NCBI GenBank assembly: GCA_964561495.1 | Contig: CAZLPW010000005.1 | Span: forward strand, 1-64,000 | Reading direction: 5' to 3' | Source of the DNA: CAZLPW01 sp964561495 | Lineage (GTDB): Bacteria; Fidelibacterota; Marinisomatia; Marinisomatales; UBA1611 | DNA length: 64,000 nucleotides | Shown here: piece by piece, positions 1 through 7,653 of the stretch | How the letters are laid out: the number at the start of each line of letters is the position of its first letter | Position numbering within the stretch: position 1 is the stretch's first letter | Notes under the pieces: generated by a model | What the model saw: only the letters and a program-made list of their open reading frames with translations | Told to the model about the DNA's origin: nothing | Databases searched by the model: none | Program-made: the position numbers and the translations under genes

Positions 1-86
1 GAGTGACTGGTAAACTATAGAATAAAACACAAACATATATCCAAGTTATAAACTTTAATCTTTATGATATAACTCATAATGATTTT

Positions 87-338
87 ATGGGAATAGGAAA
101 TGAAGTTGCTCCAAATTTTGCAAAGTTACCTGGTCTTACCTCAAAGGTCTGGTTGTCAGATGAGGCAAATAATACTTATGGAGGTGTATATTATTGGGAA
201 AATAAAGAAGCTTGTGAAGCCTATAGAAATGGTGAATTATATGCAGGGGCTTTGACAAATAATCCTAACTTTGTCAATCTATCTGATAAAGGTTTTCAAG
301 TATTAGATGGGCCAAGCAAGATTACTCATATGCAATAA
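87..338 (+). CDS. YdhR-like small monooxygenase-fold protein, 5' end uncertain
   Basis: The protein resembles the YdhR family of small ferredoxin-like-fold (antibiotic-monooxygenase-like) proteins; the segment 'KVWLSDEANNTYGGVYYW' matches the family's central strand pair and 'FQVLDGPSKITH' its last strand. The family is usually about 100 residues. From the ATG at 87 this is only 83 residues and lacks the first beta strand. That strand appears to be encoded in frame upstream (roughly 36-86, 'TYIQVINFNLYDI'), but an in-frame TAG at 18-20 and the absence of any ATG, GTG or TTG between 21 and 86 leave no ordinary start for it. Either a rare start codon is used or the 5' end is damaged. It is followed by a terminator. 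The biochemical role of the family is poorly defined. Confidence 0.7.
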   Translation: MGIGNEVAPNFAKLPGLTSKVWLSDEANNTYGGVYYWENKEACEAYRNGELYAGALTNNPNFVNLSDKGFQVLDGPSKITHMQ

Positions 339-363
339 ACAATATCATTATTTTAAAAAAATT

Positions 364-391
364 AAACCCCACATTCGTGGGTTTTTTTTTT
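364..391. terminator. Hairpin terminator between convergent genes
   Basis: CCCAC (368-372) pairs with GTGGG (377-381) around an ATTC loop and is followed by about ten T residues. It ends the YdhR-like gene on the + strand. The A-rich left flank may let it also serve the convergent MAPEG gene. Confidence 0.7.
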
Positions 392-418
392 GAATCAAAA
401 ACTCGTAATTAATCTAAG

Positions 419-829
419 TTAAAGTTTAGCTAAAAAGTTTATCCATCCAAGTATCAATAAAAAAACCCCTGCTGTAAAAGTTTTTGAACGATATGGAATA
501 TAGTTAGATGTCAATCTAACATAGCAGTGCACGTAGCGGGAGATAACAAATAGCCACGCAAAAATTATATCGAGAAAATTAATCTTTCCTATAGACACAA
601 TGAGTGAAATTAATAAATAAAAAATAATTGGCAATTCAAACTGATTTTTAAGTGTTTGCCTATATATCTCTAAATATTCAGGCGCTTCTCCTTTATATAA
701 TTTTGCATAACCTTTATTAACATCTTTATTCCGATATGCTCTAACCGTTTTCCTTCTTGATTTTTCATACAAATACAATGTTAATAAAATATTAATTACT
801 ACGGGATATATAATTAATTGATTATCCAT
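419..829 (-). CDS. MAPEG family membrane protein
   Basis: A 136-residue integral membrane protein with about four hydrophobic segments (near residues 5-20, 65-80, 84-100 and 115-133), the usual MAPEG length and topology (membrane-associated proteins in eicosanoid and glutathione metabolism). The polar loop 'EAPEYLEIYRQTLKNQFELP', the RYVHCYV segment and the basic 'YIPYRSKTF' stretch before the last helix match the family pattern. Eukaryotic members conjugate glutathione or reduce lipid peroxides; bacterial members are mostly uncharacterised. It stands alone on the - strand, convergent with the YdhR-like gene and sharing its terminator region. Confidence 0.75.
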   Translation of the reverse strand: MDNQLIIYPVVINILLTLYLYEKSRRKTVRAYRNKDVNKGYAKLYKGEAPEYLEIYRQTLKNQFELPIIFYLLISLIVSIGKINFLDIIFAWLFVISRYVHCYVRLTSNYIPYRSKTFTAGVFLLILGWINFLAKL

Positions 830-888
830 CTGATGAAGTTACATAATTGAATAAAATAAACAATATTCAAAACTACACATCATCTATA

Positions 889-919
889 TTTTTTGTTTGT
901 GAGATGGTTACTAGATTTA
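889..919 (+). promoter_or_regulatory. Repeat copy A: poly-T/TTG-N16-TAGATTTA
   Basis: TTG at 893-895, a 16-nt spacer and TAGATTTA at 912-919 share geometry and spacer sequence (TTTGTGAGATGGT...) with copies further along. It lies 72 nt upstream of the gene at 992. It resembles the Bacteroidetes-type TTG / TAnnTTTG promoter, but promoter function is inferred. Confidence 0.4.
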
Positions 920-991
920 TGCAATAAAAGGCAATATCTATTGATAATTCCTTTGGATATAAAAGATTAAAATTTTAATAAACACAATATA

Positions 992-1285
992 ATGGCAAAT
1001 AATTATAAAAATATTGGTCGCGATCGAATTAATGAAATATTTGAGGAAGGCTGGAACAAAATTGAGTTCATTGAAATTGTTTTTCGTGAATGGACTAAAC
1101 TAAATAAAGAAGTTTTAAACAAAGAGTATACTATTCAAAAAGGTATGTCAAGACAAGATGGTGATGTAGACGAATTTTCATTATGGCTGGTTGATAATAT
1201 ATACTTACAGATTTTTTGTCAAGGCAGTGACAACACCATTGTAAAAGAATTCTGTATTAAACATTTTGGTTATAAGGATGTGTAG
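992..1285 (+). CDS. Small hypothetical protein
   Basis: A 97-residue soluble protein with no signal peptide or membrane segment and a charged, probably alpha-helical N-terminal half; I do not recognise a family. It opens with ATG (MANNYKNIGRDR) behind an AT-rich leader without a strong Shine-Dalgarno. Its stop codon (1283-1285) lies inside a TAGATTTG sequence that runs into the TTG start of the next gene at 1288, so the two genes are nearly contiguous and probably co-transcribed. No catalytic motif is visible, so no function is proposed. Confidence 0.5.
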   Translation: MANNYKNIGRDRINEIFEEGWNKIEFIEIVFREWTKLNKEVLNKEYTIQKGMSRQDGDVDEFSLWLVDNIYLQIFCQGSDNTIVKEFCIKHFGYKDV

Positions 1286-1287
1286 AT

Positions 1288-1848
1288 TTGAATATACGTA
1301 GATATTTTACACTACTATTATTCTTTGGATTGACTTATGGGCAAACTTTTGACCCTATGAATGGCGAAGAGATAGAACCTCAATACGACCCTAATACTGG
1401 AAAATTGATAAAAACCTCAGTTGTAAATAATGATGGTAAGGTTTTATTATTAGAAGAAAGAGCAATCTCTGATGCAAAGTCAATGAATCTGTCTCACTGG
1501 GTACTTTACACACCTATAGCTGGGGCAACATTTTTTAGCTATTTATTTACTACCGCAGGGGTTATGAATACTTTTTGGGAGACTGGTTTAGCTGGAAGAA
1601 GGTTCGGGAAGCACTTACTTTGGACAACTGGTGGAGCTACTAGCTTAGTTTTACCGTATCTAATATTACAGCAGAGTGAAAAAGTGATTTATCCTAATGA
1701 TATCATTAGTGAATCTGAAAAGGAGATATATAAATCTGCTTATTATAATAAATTAATTGAGCGTCGGATTCTATATTCGATTATTGGATTACCTATATCC
1801 GCTGGGATTGGTTTTTTAACACTAATATCTTTATTTCAGGGTTTTTAA
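1288..1848 (+). CDS. Secreted or membrane hypothetical protein, TTG start
   Basis: A 186-residue protein with a clear N-terminal signal sequence (RRYFTLLLFFGLTYG, cleavage probably just before QTF). A short acidic stretch with two related phrases, 'FDPMNGEEI' and 'YDPNTGKLI', follows, then about three hydrophobic segments (residues 73-92, 108-125 and 165-185). TTG at 1288 is the only start that keeps the signal peptide intact. The paired 'D-P-x-x-G-(E/K)' phrases look like a short repeat at the exposed N-terminus. I do not recognise a family. It probably sits in the cell envelope. Confidence 0.55.
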   Translation: MNIRRYFTLLLFFGLTYGQTFDPMNGEEIEPQYDPNTGKLIKTSVVNNDGKVLLLEERAISDAKSMNLSHWVLYTPIAGATFFSYLFTTAGVMNTFWETGLAGRRFGKHLLWTTGGATSLVLPYLILQQSEKVIYPNDIISESEKEIYKSAYYNKLIERRILYSIIGLPISAGIGFLTLISLFQGF

Positions 1849-1870
1849 TTCAAGAATAAGATTCGTGGGG

Positions 1871-1900
1871 TTTTTGTTTCTAGGATGATGGTTAGATTTA
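1871..1900 (+). promoter_or_regulatory. Repeat copy C: TTG-N16-TAGATTTA
   Basis: TTG at 1874-1876, 16-nt spacer, TAGATTTA at 1893-1900. It directly follows a GTGGGG-plus-T-run that looks like the 3' half of a terminator, so termination and initiation signals appear to abut. It ends 3 nt before the ATG of a tiny ORF at 1904. Confidence 0.4.
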
Positions 1901-1903
1901 CGA

Positions 1904-1984
1904 ATGAAAGAAAAAAGAATTAACTATTTATCCTGTACATTTGATAATCCAGTCCGAGAAAATGATTTTCTTGAACTTTCATAG
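1904..1984 (+). CDS. Possible 26-codon micro-ORF between two repeat copies
   Basis: An ATG-initiated reading frame of 26 residues (starting MKEKRINYLSC) that ends in TAG immediately before repeat copy D. Repeat copies flank it closely on both sides. It has no recognisable family and could be a degraded gene remnant or chance. Coding status is very uncertain. Confidence 0.2.
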   Translation: MKEKRINYLSCTFDNPVRENDFLELS

Positions 1985-2016
1985 TTTTTTTGTTTGTAAA
2001 ATGATAGGTAGATTTG
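1985..2016 (+). promoter_or_regulatory. Repeat copy D upstream of the yggT-like gene
   Basis: A run of seven T, TTG at 1990-1992, 16-nt spacer, TAGATTTG at 2009-2016, then the ATG of the YggT gene 10 nt on. If TAGATTTG is the -10/-7 element, the transcript would be leaderless or nearly so. Confidence 0.45.
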
Positions 2017-2026
2017 GAAGTAATCA

Positions 2027-2284
2027 ATGAATTATCTGCTATATAAAATAATCGATAATGCCTTCAACCTTTTACAGATAATGATAATAATAAGGGTTGT
2101 TTTGAGTTGGGTTCCCCATGACCCTTATAACCAATTAATACAATTACTGTATCAAATCACAGATGTAATACTAAAGCCCATTAGAGAGGTTCTTCCATTA
2201 CAAAGTATGGGTATTGATTTCTCTCCTGTTGTCGCATTTTTTTTACTTGGGTTTGTTAAAAAATTTTTATTAATAGCAGTATAA
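2027..2284 (+). CDS. YggT family membrane protein
   Basis: An 85-residue YggT-family protein. It has two hydrophobic segments (residues 13-27 and 64-82) separated by the characteristic loop 'VVLSWVPHDPYNQLIQLLYQ' and the 'D-P-I-(L)-(K)PIR' type motif, seen here as TDVILKPIREVLP. The length fits a single YGGT repeat. In other bacteria members are linked to cell division, osmotic tolerance or envelope organisation, but no single biochemical role is settled. It is preceded closely by repeat copy D and followed by the remnant of a carbamoyltransferase gene. Confidence 0.85.
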   Translation: MNYLLYKIIDNAFNLLQIMIIIRVVLSWVPHDPYNQLIQLLYQITDVILKPIREVLPLQSMGIDFSPVVAFFLLGFVKKFLLIAV

Positions 2285-2318
2285 GGATTGGAATAAAAAT
2301 TATATAATTAATTTTACA

Positions 2319-2402
2319 ATGCATATTTTAGGGATATCTTCTTTTTATCATGATAGTGCAGCATGTATTTTATAAAATGGAAAGATTATAGCGGGGTTTT
2401 TT
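2319..2402 (+). pseudogene. N-terminal remnant of a NodU/CmcH-family carbamoyltransferase
   Basis: From ATG 2319 the frame reads MHILGISSFYHDSAACIL, then TAA, then NGKIIAGF. This is the highly conserved N-terminus of NodU/CmcH-type carbamoyltransferases (usually MNILGISxxYHDSAAxLxxDGKIxAA, about 550-600 residues in full). Only about 28 codons survive, already with one in-frame stop, and the frame then runs straight into repeat copy E at about 2397. It looks like a gene end left after a deletion or recombination at the repeat. It is too short to be functional. Confidence 0.75.
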
Positions 2403-2427
2403 GTTTGTGACATGGTTGTTAGATTTG
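2397..2427 (+). promoter_or_regulatory. Repeat copy E: GCGGGG-T6-G junction, TTG-N16-TAGATTTG
   Basis: TTG at 2401-2403, a 16-nt spacer and TAGATTTG at 2420-2427, sharing a near-identical spacer with copy A. It truncates the carbamoyltransferase remnant and lies 67 nt upstream of the membrane protein gene at 2495. Confidence 0.45.
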
Positions 2428-2494
2428 GATGTGCTTCCTTTTATTAAAGCAATTAGATAGAAACTAAAATTGTCAAACATATATAAGAAAATAA

Positions 2495-3058
2495 ATGTCA
2501 GCATTTGAATTTGTAACAGTTTTATTCTCTGTCATTGTAGGGCTTGCTATTTCTCACTTATTAAAAGCAGTTTCTGATCTGATAGAAATTCATTCCCGTG
2601 TAAAAACATATTGGGTTAATAATCTTTGGATAGTTACCGTATTTATTTGGGATATTTTTACCTGGTGGGGAATGTGGGAATTAAATAATCTTGAAATGTG
2701 GAAATATCCATCATTTTTTCTAATAGTAATAAATCTAAGTGGGATATATTTAATGACAACTTTAGTCTTACCTAAGTCTACTGAATCAGGGATAGTTGAT
2801 TTGGAAAAACATTATTTTTTAGTTCATCGAATTTTTTTTATTACTACTGCGTACAATTTTGCATCAATTATATTGATAAATCATTTCCTATTTTTCAAAC
2901 CCTTATTTTCTCCATTTACTATTATGCCTTTTCTTCTGACAATCCTTTCAGCGCTTGGGATAATAACCAAGTCTCGCTGGTATCATGGATTTTTATCAGT
3001 TTTTACATTTATATCTCTAATTATATTTATGTCGCTCGATATAACTATAATTAGATAA
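2495..3058 (+). CDS. Hypothetical six-helix membrane protein
   Basis: A 187-residue, very hydrophobic protein with about six predicted membrane segments (near residues 7-25, 40-60, 72-92, 108-128, 138-155 and 165-184). It has no signal peptide separate from the first helix and no motif I can assign to a transporter or enzyme family. ATG 2495 is preceded by AGAAAATAA, a poor ribosome site. Repeat copy E lies upstream and may supply its promoter. It is followed by about 115 bp of AT-rich DNA in which I see nothing else. Confidence 0.6.
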   Translation: MSAFEFVTVLFSVIVGLAISHLLKAVSDLIEIHSRVKTYWVNNLWIVTVFIWDIFTWWGMWELNNLEMWKYPSFFLIVINLSGIYLMTTLVLPKSTESGIVDLEKHYFLVHRIFFITTAYNFASIILINHFLFFKPLFSPFTIMPFLLTILSALGIITKSRWYHGFLSVFTFISLIIFMSLDITIIR

Positions 3059-3175
3059 GCATTAGATTGATTGAGTGGTATAAAACAAAACTGTAATCAG
3101 ATATTGGGTCAAATTTTTAAAATTTTTCAATCGAGGCTAATATAATTTTACATACTTTGGTTATAAATTTGATGA

Positions 3176-3646
3176 ATGAAAACTGCTATTTTTGTTGATG
3201 TGCAAAATATCTACTATACAACCAGAGATCAGTTTGGACGATCATTTAACTACAAATCTTTTTGGAATCAAATAGAGTCTGAAGATAAAATAATTAAAGC
3301 AACCGCTTACGCGATAGATAGAGGTGATGAGAAACAACAAAAATTTCAGTATGCTCTAAAGACTATAGGGTTCAATATAAAACTAAAGCCCTATATATCT
3401 AGGATAGATGGTAGCACAAAGGGAGATTGGGACGTGGGTATAACTATAGATATTTTAGATTCAGCTGAAGAAGTAGAAAAAATTATACTTCTCTCAGGCG
3501 ATGGTGATTTTGATTTACTTGTCCAAAAAGTGATAGATAAATATGGATGTATTGTAGAAATATATGGAGTAGAAAGCCTCACTGCAGACTCTCTTATAGA
3601 ATCTGCATCAAAATTTTATCCAATATCAAATGAGTTTTTAGTTTAA
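3176..3646 (+). CDS. NYN-domain (LabA/DUF88-like) protein, putative ribonuclease
   Basis: A 156-residue single-domain NYN protein (PIN-like fold). Diagnostic features are the N-terminal 'AIFVDVQNIYY' with the first acidic metal ligand, 'KGDWDVGITIDIL' in the middle with two more aspartates, and 'IILLSGDGDFDLLVQKV', the classic S-G-D-x-D-F motif before the last helix. Known members are Mg-dependent nucleases or RNA-binding proteins (LabA, MARF1-like). All predicted acidic residues are present, so catalytic activity is plausible. There is no partner gene in an operon: about 90 bp separate it from the methyltransferase. Confidence 0.85.
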   Translation: MKTAIFVDVQNIYYTTRDQFGRSFNYKSFWNQIESEDKIIKATAYAIDRGDEKQQKFQYALKTIGFNIKLKPYISRIDGSTKGDWDVGITIDILDSAEEVEKIILLSGDGDFDLLVQKVIDKYGCIVEIYGVESLTADSLIESASKFYPISNEFLV

Positions 3647-3708
3647 TTGTTTTTAACCTTAATTATGATAAAATATTAATCAATTAGACAAATCTATATT
3701 CATTGATG

Positions 3709-3738
3709 TTTTTTTTTATAAGATGATTTGTAGATTCA
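3709..3738 (+). promoter_or_regulatory. Repeat copy F: T-run-N16-TAGATTCA directly before ATG 3742
   Basis: A T-run, the spacer TTTATAAGATGATTTG and TAGATTCA at 3731-3738, 3 nt before the methyltransferase ATG. The geometry matches copies A, C, D and E, although TTG is replaced by TTT. It implies a leaderless transcript if it is a promoter. Confidence 0.4.
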
Positions 3739-3741
3739 GAC

Positions 3742-4722
3742 ATGGCATGGCCCAAGAACTTTCAATGTATTCCTAATCAGAATTGGGTTGATGAACCTTT
3801 ACAAAAACTAGCTAAAAAATATGATACCGTTGAAGAACATGGCTGGTATGATAATCTAAATATTACAGTATCCCAGCTTTCTAAAACATTCGGCCCTAAT
3901 GATATTATCATTGATTATTCTGGTGGTACTGGGATTTTAACCTCTAGATTAATGCGAACAATGAAAAATAATTGTCCGCAAATAATTATAGTAGACTCAT
4001 CTCCAAAGTTTTTGCGACTTGCTCTTGAAAAGTTTTGTACAGATGAACGAGTTGCATTTCGTTTAATCCCATTTGATCGAAAGGAAAAACGATTGGCCAC
4101 TCTAGAAGAATGTATAGATGATAGTATTTTGAAAAGAGGTGTTGATGGAATTGTATCAACGAATGCAATTCACCTATATTATGAGCTAGATAAGACTCTG
4201 CGTTCTTGGAAAGAAATCCTACGCCCCGATGGATATTTACATGTGCAATCTGGAAACATTCGAAATCCTAACAACAAAGACTCTTGGATTATTGATGAAA
4301 CTGTTGAGCACCTAAACGATGCAGCTATTCGCCTTGTAAGTTCACAAGATTCATTTATATCTCTTCGTAAATTTTTGGATAATGATGAACATATGAAAGC
4401 ACATGACAAGCTCCGGAAAAAATATTTTTTACCAGTAAGAGACCTAGATTATTATACTAAGTCCCTAATAGAGACCAGATTTGAAATTAAGGATATTCAG
4501 TGTCACCCAATCAATGCAAGTGTCGATGAATGGTATGACTTTCTCTCAGTCTATCATGAGGGCGTATTAGGCTGGGTAGGCGGCGCAGAAAAAGTAAACA
4601 ATCAAAAAGTTTCGTCACACTTTGTTTCACTAAGAAAGGCACTTATGCGTTTAGCTATGGAAGATATATTTAAGGGGAGTGATAGTTTCCAAGCAGCTTG
4701 GACATATATCACTGCCCAATAG
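3742..4722 (+). CDS. SAM-dependent class I methyltransferase
   Basis: A 326-residue protein with a Rossmann-type methyltransferase core. Motif I is 'DIIIDYSGGTGILTSRL' (residues about 52-68), the acidic end of strand 2 is 'IIIVDSSPKFLRLA', and a post-core 'LRPDGYLHVQSG' segment fits motif VI. The N-terminal 'HGWYDNL' and a long C-terminal extension (about residue 190 onward, WYDFLSVYHEGVLGWVGG) are outside the core and probably define the substrate, which I cannot identify. It is followed after 37 bp by the alpha/beta hydrolase and may share its transcript. Confidence 0.75.
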   Translation: MAWPKNFQCIPNQNWVDEPLQKLAKKYDTVEEHGWYDNLNITVSQLSKTFGPNDIIIDYSGGTGILTSRLMRTMKNNCPQIIIVDSSPKFLRLALEKFCTDERVAFRLIPFDRKEKRLATLEECIDDSILKRGVDGIVSTNAIHLYYELDKTLRSWKEILRPDGYLHVQSGNIRNPNNKDSWIIDETVEHLNDAAIRLVSSQDSFISLRKFLDNDEHMKAHDKLRKKYFLPVRDLDYYTKSLIETRFEIKDIQCHPINASVDEWYDFLSVYHEGVLGWVGGAEKVNNQKVSSHFVSLRKALMRLAMEDIFKGSDSFQAAWTYITAQ

Positions 4723-4759
4723 TTTAGTACTCTTAATAATCCAAAAAAGTAAATAAAAA

Positions 4760-5593
4760 ATGACTATAGATAATTTGTCTTTTCAGATTAACGATAAAAT
4801 CCAATTAAATACAAAGCTATGGTCGCCTAAAAAAAATATAAAAGCAGTAATTATTATCGTCCATGGTCTTGCAGAACATATTGGTCGTTACAACCATGTT
4901 GGTGATTTCTTTTCTTCATCTGGATATGCTGTTGAAGGCTATGACCTAAGGGGGCACGGAAATTCCGATGGGAAAAAAGTATACATGGATTCAATATTTG
5001 AACATGTATCCGATCTAAAAAAATTTGTGGCTCATATAAAAATTAAATACCCTGAAAAAAAAGTGTTCATCCTAGGTCATAGTATGGGCGGTGAAATAGC
5101 TTGTCTTTTTTCGATAAAATATCAGACTGAAATTTCAGGTTTAGTCCTAAGCGGTGCTGTAATTAAAATAAGTGATGATATCTCGCCACTGCTCCAAAAG
5201 CTATCTGGATTTATAGCAGCTATTTTACCAAGTCTTCCTACAACAAAGATTGATAGTAGTGGCATATCCCAGGATAAAAAAATAGTTGAATTATATAATA
5301 ATGACCCTCTTGTATATAGAGGAGGAACCCTAGCACGAACTGGTTCAGAAATTATAAACGGAACAAAACATATAAACAAAAATATGAAACAAATTATAAG
5401 TCCAATACTAATATTGCATGGCACATCAGACCGTTTAGCAGATCCAAAAGGAAGCTCTAAATTATATGATGGTATTTCATCTGATGATAAAACAATAAAG
5501 CTCTATGAAAATTACTATCACGAAATTCTTAATGAGCCTGATAAAGAAAAAGTAATGCATGATATTCTGGAGTGGATTACCAAAAGATGTTAG
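4760..5593 (+). CDS. Alpha/beta hydrolase, monoacylglycerol lipase-like
   Basis: A 277-residue cytoplasmic hydrolase of the lysophospholipase/monoacylglycerol lipase group (Hydrolase_4). It shows the oxyanion region 'VHGLAEHIGRY', the family strand 'GYDLRGHGNSDG', the nucleophile elbow 'GHSMGG' (Ser about 113), the catalytic Asp in 'HGTSDRLADP' and the His in 'YYHEILNEP'. The triad is complete. A product of monoacylglycerol hydrolysis is glycerol, and the next gene, 89 bp downstream, is glycerol kinase. This suggests a small glycerolipid-salvage unit. Confidence 0.85.
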   Translation: MTIDNLSFQINDKIQLNTKLWSPKKNIKAVIIIVHGLAEHIGRYNHVGDFFSSSGYAVEGYDLRGHGNSDGKKVYMDSIFEHVSDLKKFVAHIKIKYPEKKVFILGHSMGGEIACLFSIKYQTEISGLVLSGAVIKISDDISPLLQKLSGFIAAILPSLPTTKIDSSGISQDKKIVELYNNDPLVYRGGTLARTGSEIINGTKHINKNMKQIISPILILHGTSDRLADPKGSSKLYDGISSDDKTIKLYENYYHEILNEPDKEKVMHDILEWITKRC

Positions 5594-5682
5594 AAAAATT
5601 ATGTTATTAGATTCAGGTTTTTTAGTCTGTTTTAGATTAAATATTTGCTACCTAATTTTTTATTAAAATATTTTTATTTTAA

Positions 5683-7161
5683 ATGAGAAAAAAATATATA
5701 CTAGCATTAGACCAAGGTACTACAAGCTCTAGAGCAATTATTTTTGATAAAACAGGTACAATAAAATCCACAGCACAAAAAGAATTTCAGCAAATTTTTC
5801 CTCGTTCTGGTTGGGTAGAACATGATCCATTAGAAATATGGTCATCTCAATTAAAAGTCATGAATGACTGCCTAGTAGGGATTGATAAGAATGAGGTTGC
5901 TGCAATTGGTATTACTAACCAACGGGAGACTACTGTAGTTTGGGATAGGGCTACTGGTAAACCAGTTTACAATGCTATTGTTTGGCAAGATCGACGTACT
6001 GCAAATACAACAGATCGATTAAAGAAAGATGGGAAGGAAAGCCTTTTTCAAAAAAAGACGGGTTTAATTTTGGACCCTTATTTCTCAGGAACAAAAATTA
6101 ATTGGATTCTTGAAAATGTCAAAGGACTTCGGAAAAAGGCTGAAAAAGGTGTACTTGCTTTTGGTACAATTGATTCCTGGCTAGTTTGGAATCTAACTAA
6201 AGGAAAACACCACATTACTGATGTAACTAATGCATCTAGGACCTTATTGTATAATATCCATAAAATGGAATGGGATAAGGAATTGCTAAATATCCTTAGT
6301 ATACCAAATAAGATGCTCCCAAAAGTTTACCCAAGCAGTTTAATCTATGGTAAAACCTCTAAAGATGTAATCGGATCTGAAATATTAATCAGTGGTATCG
6401 CAGGCGATCAACAGGCTGCACTTTTTGGGCAGAACTGTATTAAACCTGGAATGGTAAAAAACACATACGGAACTGGTTGCTTTATGCTAATGAATACTGG
6501 TAAAAATCCAGTAAAATCAAGTCAAACCCTGCTCACGACAATTGCCTGGCAAATAGGCAACAAAGTAGAATACGCTTTAGAAGGAAGCGTCTTTATTGGT
6601 GGTGCAGTTGTCCAATGGCTTAGGGATGGCTTAGGTATTATAAAATCATCTGAAGAAATTGAAAAAATTGCTTCAAAAGTAGATAATGCAGGAGGGGTCT
6701 ATTTTGTTCCAGCTTTCTCAGGTCTTGGAGCTCCACATTGGAACCCTCATGCTAAGGGAACGATAGTAGGTCTGACTCGGGGCACTACTAGTGAGCATCT
6801 AGCCCGCGCAGCTTTAGAAGCTATCGCATATCAAAGCCTTGATCTAATTAAAGCAATGGAATTGGATTCCAATATCAAACTAAAGCAATTGCGGGTAGAT
6901 GGTGGTGCCTCAGTGAACAATCTTCTAATGCAATTTCAGGCAGATTTAGTTAGGGTTCCAATTATACGACCAAAGATAACAGAAACAACAGCACTTGGTG
7001 CTGCATATCTCGCAGGTCTGGCAGTTGGTTTTTGGAAAAATCAATCTGATATATCTAAACAGTGGAGATCAGAAAAACAATTTGACTATAAAAAATCTGA
7101 AAATAAAATTAAAACGCTGCACCAAGGCTGGCTAAAGGCAGTAGAAAAATCTAATGTATAA
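5683..7161 (+). CDS. glpK: Glycerol kinase
   Basis: A full-length 492-residue FGGY-family kinase, the normal GlpK length. The N-terminal phosphate-1 signature 'ALDQGTTSSRAIIFD', the substrate-region 'QIFPRSGWVEHDP', 'NQRETTVVWDR' and 'GIAGDQQAALFGQ', and the C-terminal ATP-site 'RVDGGASVNNLLMQFQADL' are all present. It phosphorylates glycerol to sn-glycerol-3-phosphate in the cytoplasm. Neighbours are a monoglyceride-lipase-like hydrolase upstream and a DUF423 membrane protein downstream; a glycerophosphodiesterase lies elsewhere in the window (19 kb). No glycerol facilitator gene is seen nearby. Confidence 0.95.
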   Translation: MRKKYILALDQGTTSSRAIIFDKTGTIKSTAQKEFQQIFPRSGWVEHDPLEIWSSQLKVMNDCLVGIDKNEVAAIGITNQRETTVVWDRATGKPVYNAIVWQDRRTANTTDRLKKDGKESLFQKKTGLILDPYFSGTKINWILENVKGLRKKAEKGVLAFGTIDSWLVWNLTKGKHHITDVTNASRTLLYNIHKMEWDKELLNILSIPNKMLPKVYPSSLIYGKTSKDVIGSEILISGIAGDQQAALFGQNCIKPGMVKNTYGTGCFMLMNTGKNPVKSSQTLLTTIAWQIGNKVEYALEGSVFIGGAVVQWLRDGLGIIKSSEEIEKIASKVDNAGGVYFVPAFSGLGAPHWNPHAKGTIVGLTRGTTSEHLARAALEAIAYQSLDLIKAMELDSNIKLKQLRVDGGASVNNLLMQFQADLVRVPIIRPKITETTALGAAYLAGLAVGFWKNQSDISKQWRSEKQFDYKKSENKIKTLHQGWLKAVEKSNV

Positions 7162-7199
7162 TTGATAAATTTATAATTTACAATAAATTAAAATAACAA

Positions 7200-7574
7200 A
7201 TGAAAACTTACTTAATAATTGGTGCCTCTCTTGCAGGCCTAGCAGTGTTAATTGGTGCCTTTGGTGCTCATGGTTTAAAAGCCAGAGTATCATCTGAAGA
7301 TCTAGGTGTTTTTGAAACTGCTACTCGATACCATATGTATCACTCTTTGGGTATTATTTTGATAAGTATTCTTGGGATCACAAAAAATTTTCCAGATGAC
7401 ATTCTATTGATGCCAGCGTACCTTATGATCGCTGGTGTTATAATTTTTTCTGGTTCTCTTTATATTTTGGTTTTAACAAATATACGCTGGCTAGGAGCGA
7501 TTACGCCTTTTGGAGGTGGTCTATTGATATTTAGTTGGTTCCTCTTGGCTTTTAATATCTACCGCTCTCTGTAA
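7200..7574 (+). CDS. DUF423 family small membrane protein (YgdD-like)
   Basis: A 124-residue integral membrane protein of the DUF423/YgdD family. The N-terminal 'AGLAVLIGAFGAHGLKARV' contains the family hallmark G-A-F-G-A-H-(G/A)-L-(K), followed by 'FETATRYHMYHSLGI' and the late 'RWLGAITPFGG' motif. About four membrane segments are predicted. Family function is unknown. It follows glpK by 38 bp, presumably on the same transcript, and is closed by a strong bidirectional terminator at 7596-7632. Confidence 0.9.
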   Translation: MKTYLIIGASLAGLAVLIGAFGAHGLKARVSSEDLGVFETATRYHMYHSLGIILISILGITKNFPDDILLMPAYLMIAGVIIFSGSLYILVLTNIRWLGAITPFGGGLLIFSWFLLAFNIYRSL

Positions 7575-7595
7575 TAAATGATAATTATTAAAATA

Positions 7596-7632
7596 AAAAG
7601 CCCTTTATAAGAATATTATAAAGGGCTTTTTA
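7596..7632. terminator. Strong bidirectional terminator
   Basis: A perfect 11-bp stem, GCCCTTTATAA (7600-7610) with TTATAAAGGGC (7616-7626), and a GAATA loop. A run of A precedes it and a run of T follows. It lies between convergent genes, so it can serve both. Confidence 0.9.
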
Positions 7633-7653
7633 TTTTTTGTTTTGATACTTAGC

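Noticed and set aside
889..3738. Integron cassette array (single small + strand genes separated by a repeat containing GTTAGAT in two copies)
   Set aside because: Only two copies fit GTTRRRY, no imperfect inverted-repeat attC structure or RYYYAAC partner is visible, and no integrase gene is present.
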